Shown here piece by piece: positions 63,619 to 64,000 of a stretch of 64,000 nucleotides of DNA (position 1 is the stretch's first letter; each line of letters starts with the position of its first letter). The stretch is taken from positions 878,051-942,050 of the forward strand of contig NZ_BMZE01000001.1 in the NCBI RefSeq assembly GCF_014652635.1. The letters run 5' to 3'. The stretch is from Devosia pacifica. Its GTDB lineage: Bacteria > Pseudomonadota > Alphaproteobacteria > Rhizobiales > Devosiaceae. Under the pieces are notes generated by a model. It saw nothing but the letters and a program-made list of their open reading frames with translations. It had not been told where the DNA came from and did no database searches. The translations under genes were made by a program, and so were the position numbers.

Positions 63619-64000
63619 ATGTTCAATATCGATCAGATCATCAAGTCGCTGCAGACGGATAAGGCCGTGCAAGGCAAGGCCATGAGCGGTGCCGCTGGCC
63701 TCGCTGCGGGTATGCTGCTGGGCGGCGGAAAGCCCACAAAGCTGCTGGGCAATGCTGCAAAGCTTGGTGCCCTCGCCGCCGTCGGCGGCCTCGCCTACAG
63801 CGCCTGGCAAAAACACAATAGCGGCCAGAAGACCAGTGAAGACGCCTTCATCCCGCCCGCCGGCGATGAAGCGGCGCAGGAAGAACTCGGCAAAACTTTG
63901 GTCCGCGCGATGATCGCTGCAGCCAAGGCCGATGGCCGCATTGACGGCGACGAAAAGGAAGCGATCTTCACCCGGCTCGAAAGCATGAACCTCAGCGCCG
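63619..64000 (+). CDS. DUF533/TerB-type protein (YebE-like), 3' truncated by window edge
   Basis: The ATG at 63619 follows GGTGGAGG and the frame is open for 127 codons to the end of the window. The N-terminus (MFNIDQIIKSLQ) leads into Gly/Ala-rich hydrophobic segments (about residues 24-60, AAGMLLGGGKPTKLLGN and LGALAAVGGLAYSAW). A linker follows, then the start of a TerB-like helical bundle, RAMIAAAKADGRIDGDEKEA (about 97-116), whose acidic D-G-x-I-D-G-D-E matches the TerB metal-binding motif. DUF533 proteins are inner-membrane linked and of unknown function. The last residues cannot be seen. Confidence 0.8.
   Translation, partial: MFNIDQIIKSLQTDKAVQGKAMSGAAGLAAGMLLGGGKPTKLLGNAAKLGALAAVGGLAYSAWQKHNSGQKTSEDAFIPPAGDEAAQEELGKTLVRAMIAAAKADGRIDGDEKEAIFTRLESMNLSA

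Overview
The window is about 62-64% G+C (estimated by eye) and densely coded, with no insertion sequence, prophage, CRISPR array or rRNA. Gene content points to an alphaproteobacterium, probably Hyphomicrobiales and probably marine or salt-exposed. The signs are the rhizobial-type urease accessory order, a glgP-glgB-glgC-glgA-pgm operon, the Usg protein, an ehu/eut/doe ectoine cluster and GGAAC-N16/17-CGTT (EcfG-type) promoters. The genus is not resolved.

Layout. 1-2510 (+): end of a urease operon, with an MliC-like tail, ureE, ureF, a DUF3995 membrane protein and ureG; the structural genes lie outside the window. 2540-13698 (-): a complete glycogen operon (glgP, glgB, glgC, glgA, pgm, glgX). 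13779-24344: a Kef-type antiporter, an AI-2E family permease, a nucleoside hydrolase, a double-fasciclin protein, a LysE exporter, tRNA-Ile2(CAU), a YdeI-like protein, a zinc alcohol dehydrogenase, an SRPBCC protein and a PQQ-type sugar dehydrogenase. 24591-36008: a sugar island with an AraC regulator, GH42 and GH2 glycosidases, a 2-hydroxyacid dehydrogenase, a LacI regulator, then a pentonate operon (L-arabinonate dehydratase, RraA-like, DHDPS-like) and an EamA transporter. 36075-47797: an ectoine/hydroxyectoine cluster, with eutB-eutC-doeA and an ArgE-like deacylase on the minus strand, divergent from ehuBCDA-asnC-doeC-doeD on the plus strand. 47891-54474: acetyltransferase-like protein, L,D-transpeptidase, Na/Ca exchanger, an unusual HAD fusion and an overlapping convergent two-component pair. 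54566-57983 (-): Weimberg-type xylX, alpha-ketoglutarate semialdehyde dehydrogenase, a coiled-coil protein and Usg. 58156-64000: SIMPL protein, TauE/SafE permease, YjbQ, a long Pro/Glu/Ala-rich OmpA-family protein, a small membrane-anchored protein and a truncated DUF533/TerB gene.

How the genes work together. Three modules feed the TCA cycle without phosphorylated intermediates: ectoine to aspartate, pentonates to 2-oxoglutarate (IlvD-type dehydratase, then XylX or the DHDPS-like enzyme, then the semialdehyde dehydrogenase), and galactosides or arabinosides opened by GH42/GH2. Glycogen stores surplus carbon. Three exact EcfG-type promoter matches in intergenic DNA suggest that the AI-2E-family permease, the OmpA-family protein and the small membrane protein belong to the general stress regulon. 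That pairing of stress-controlled envelope genes with compatible-solute catabolism is the main biological story I see. I found no clearly new multi-gene defence or mobile system.
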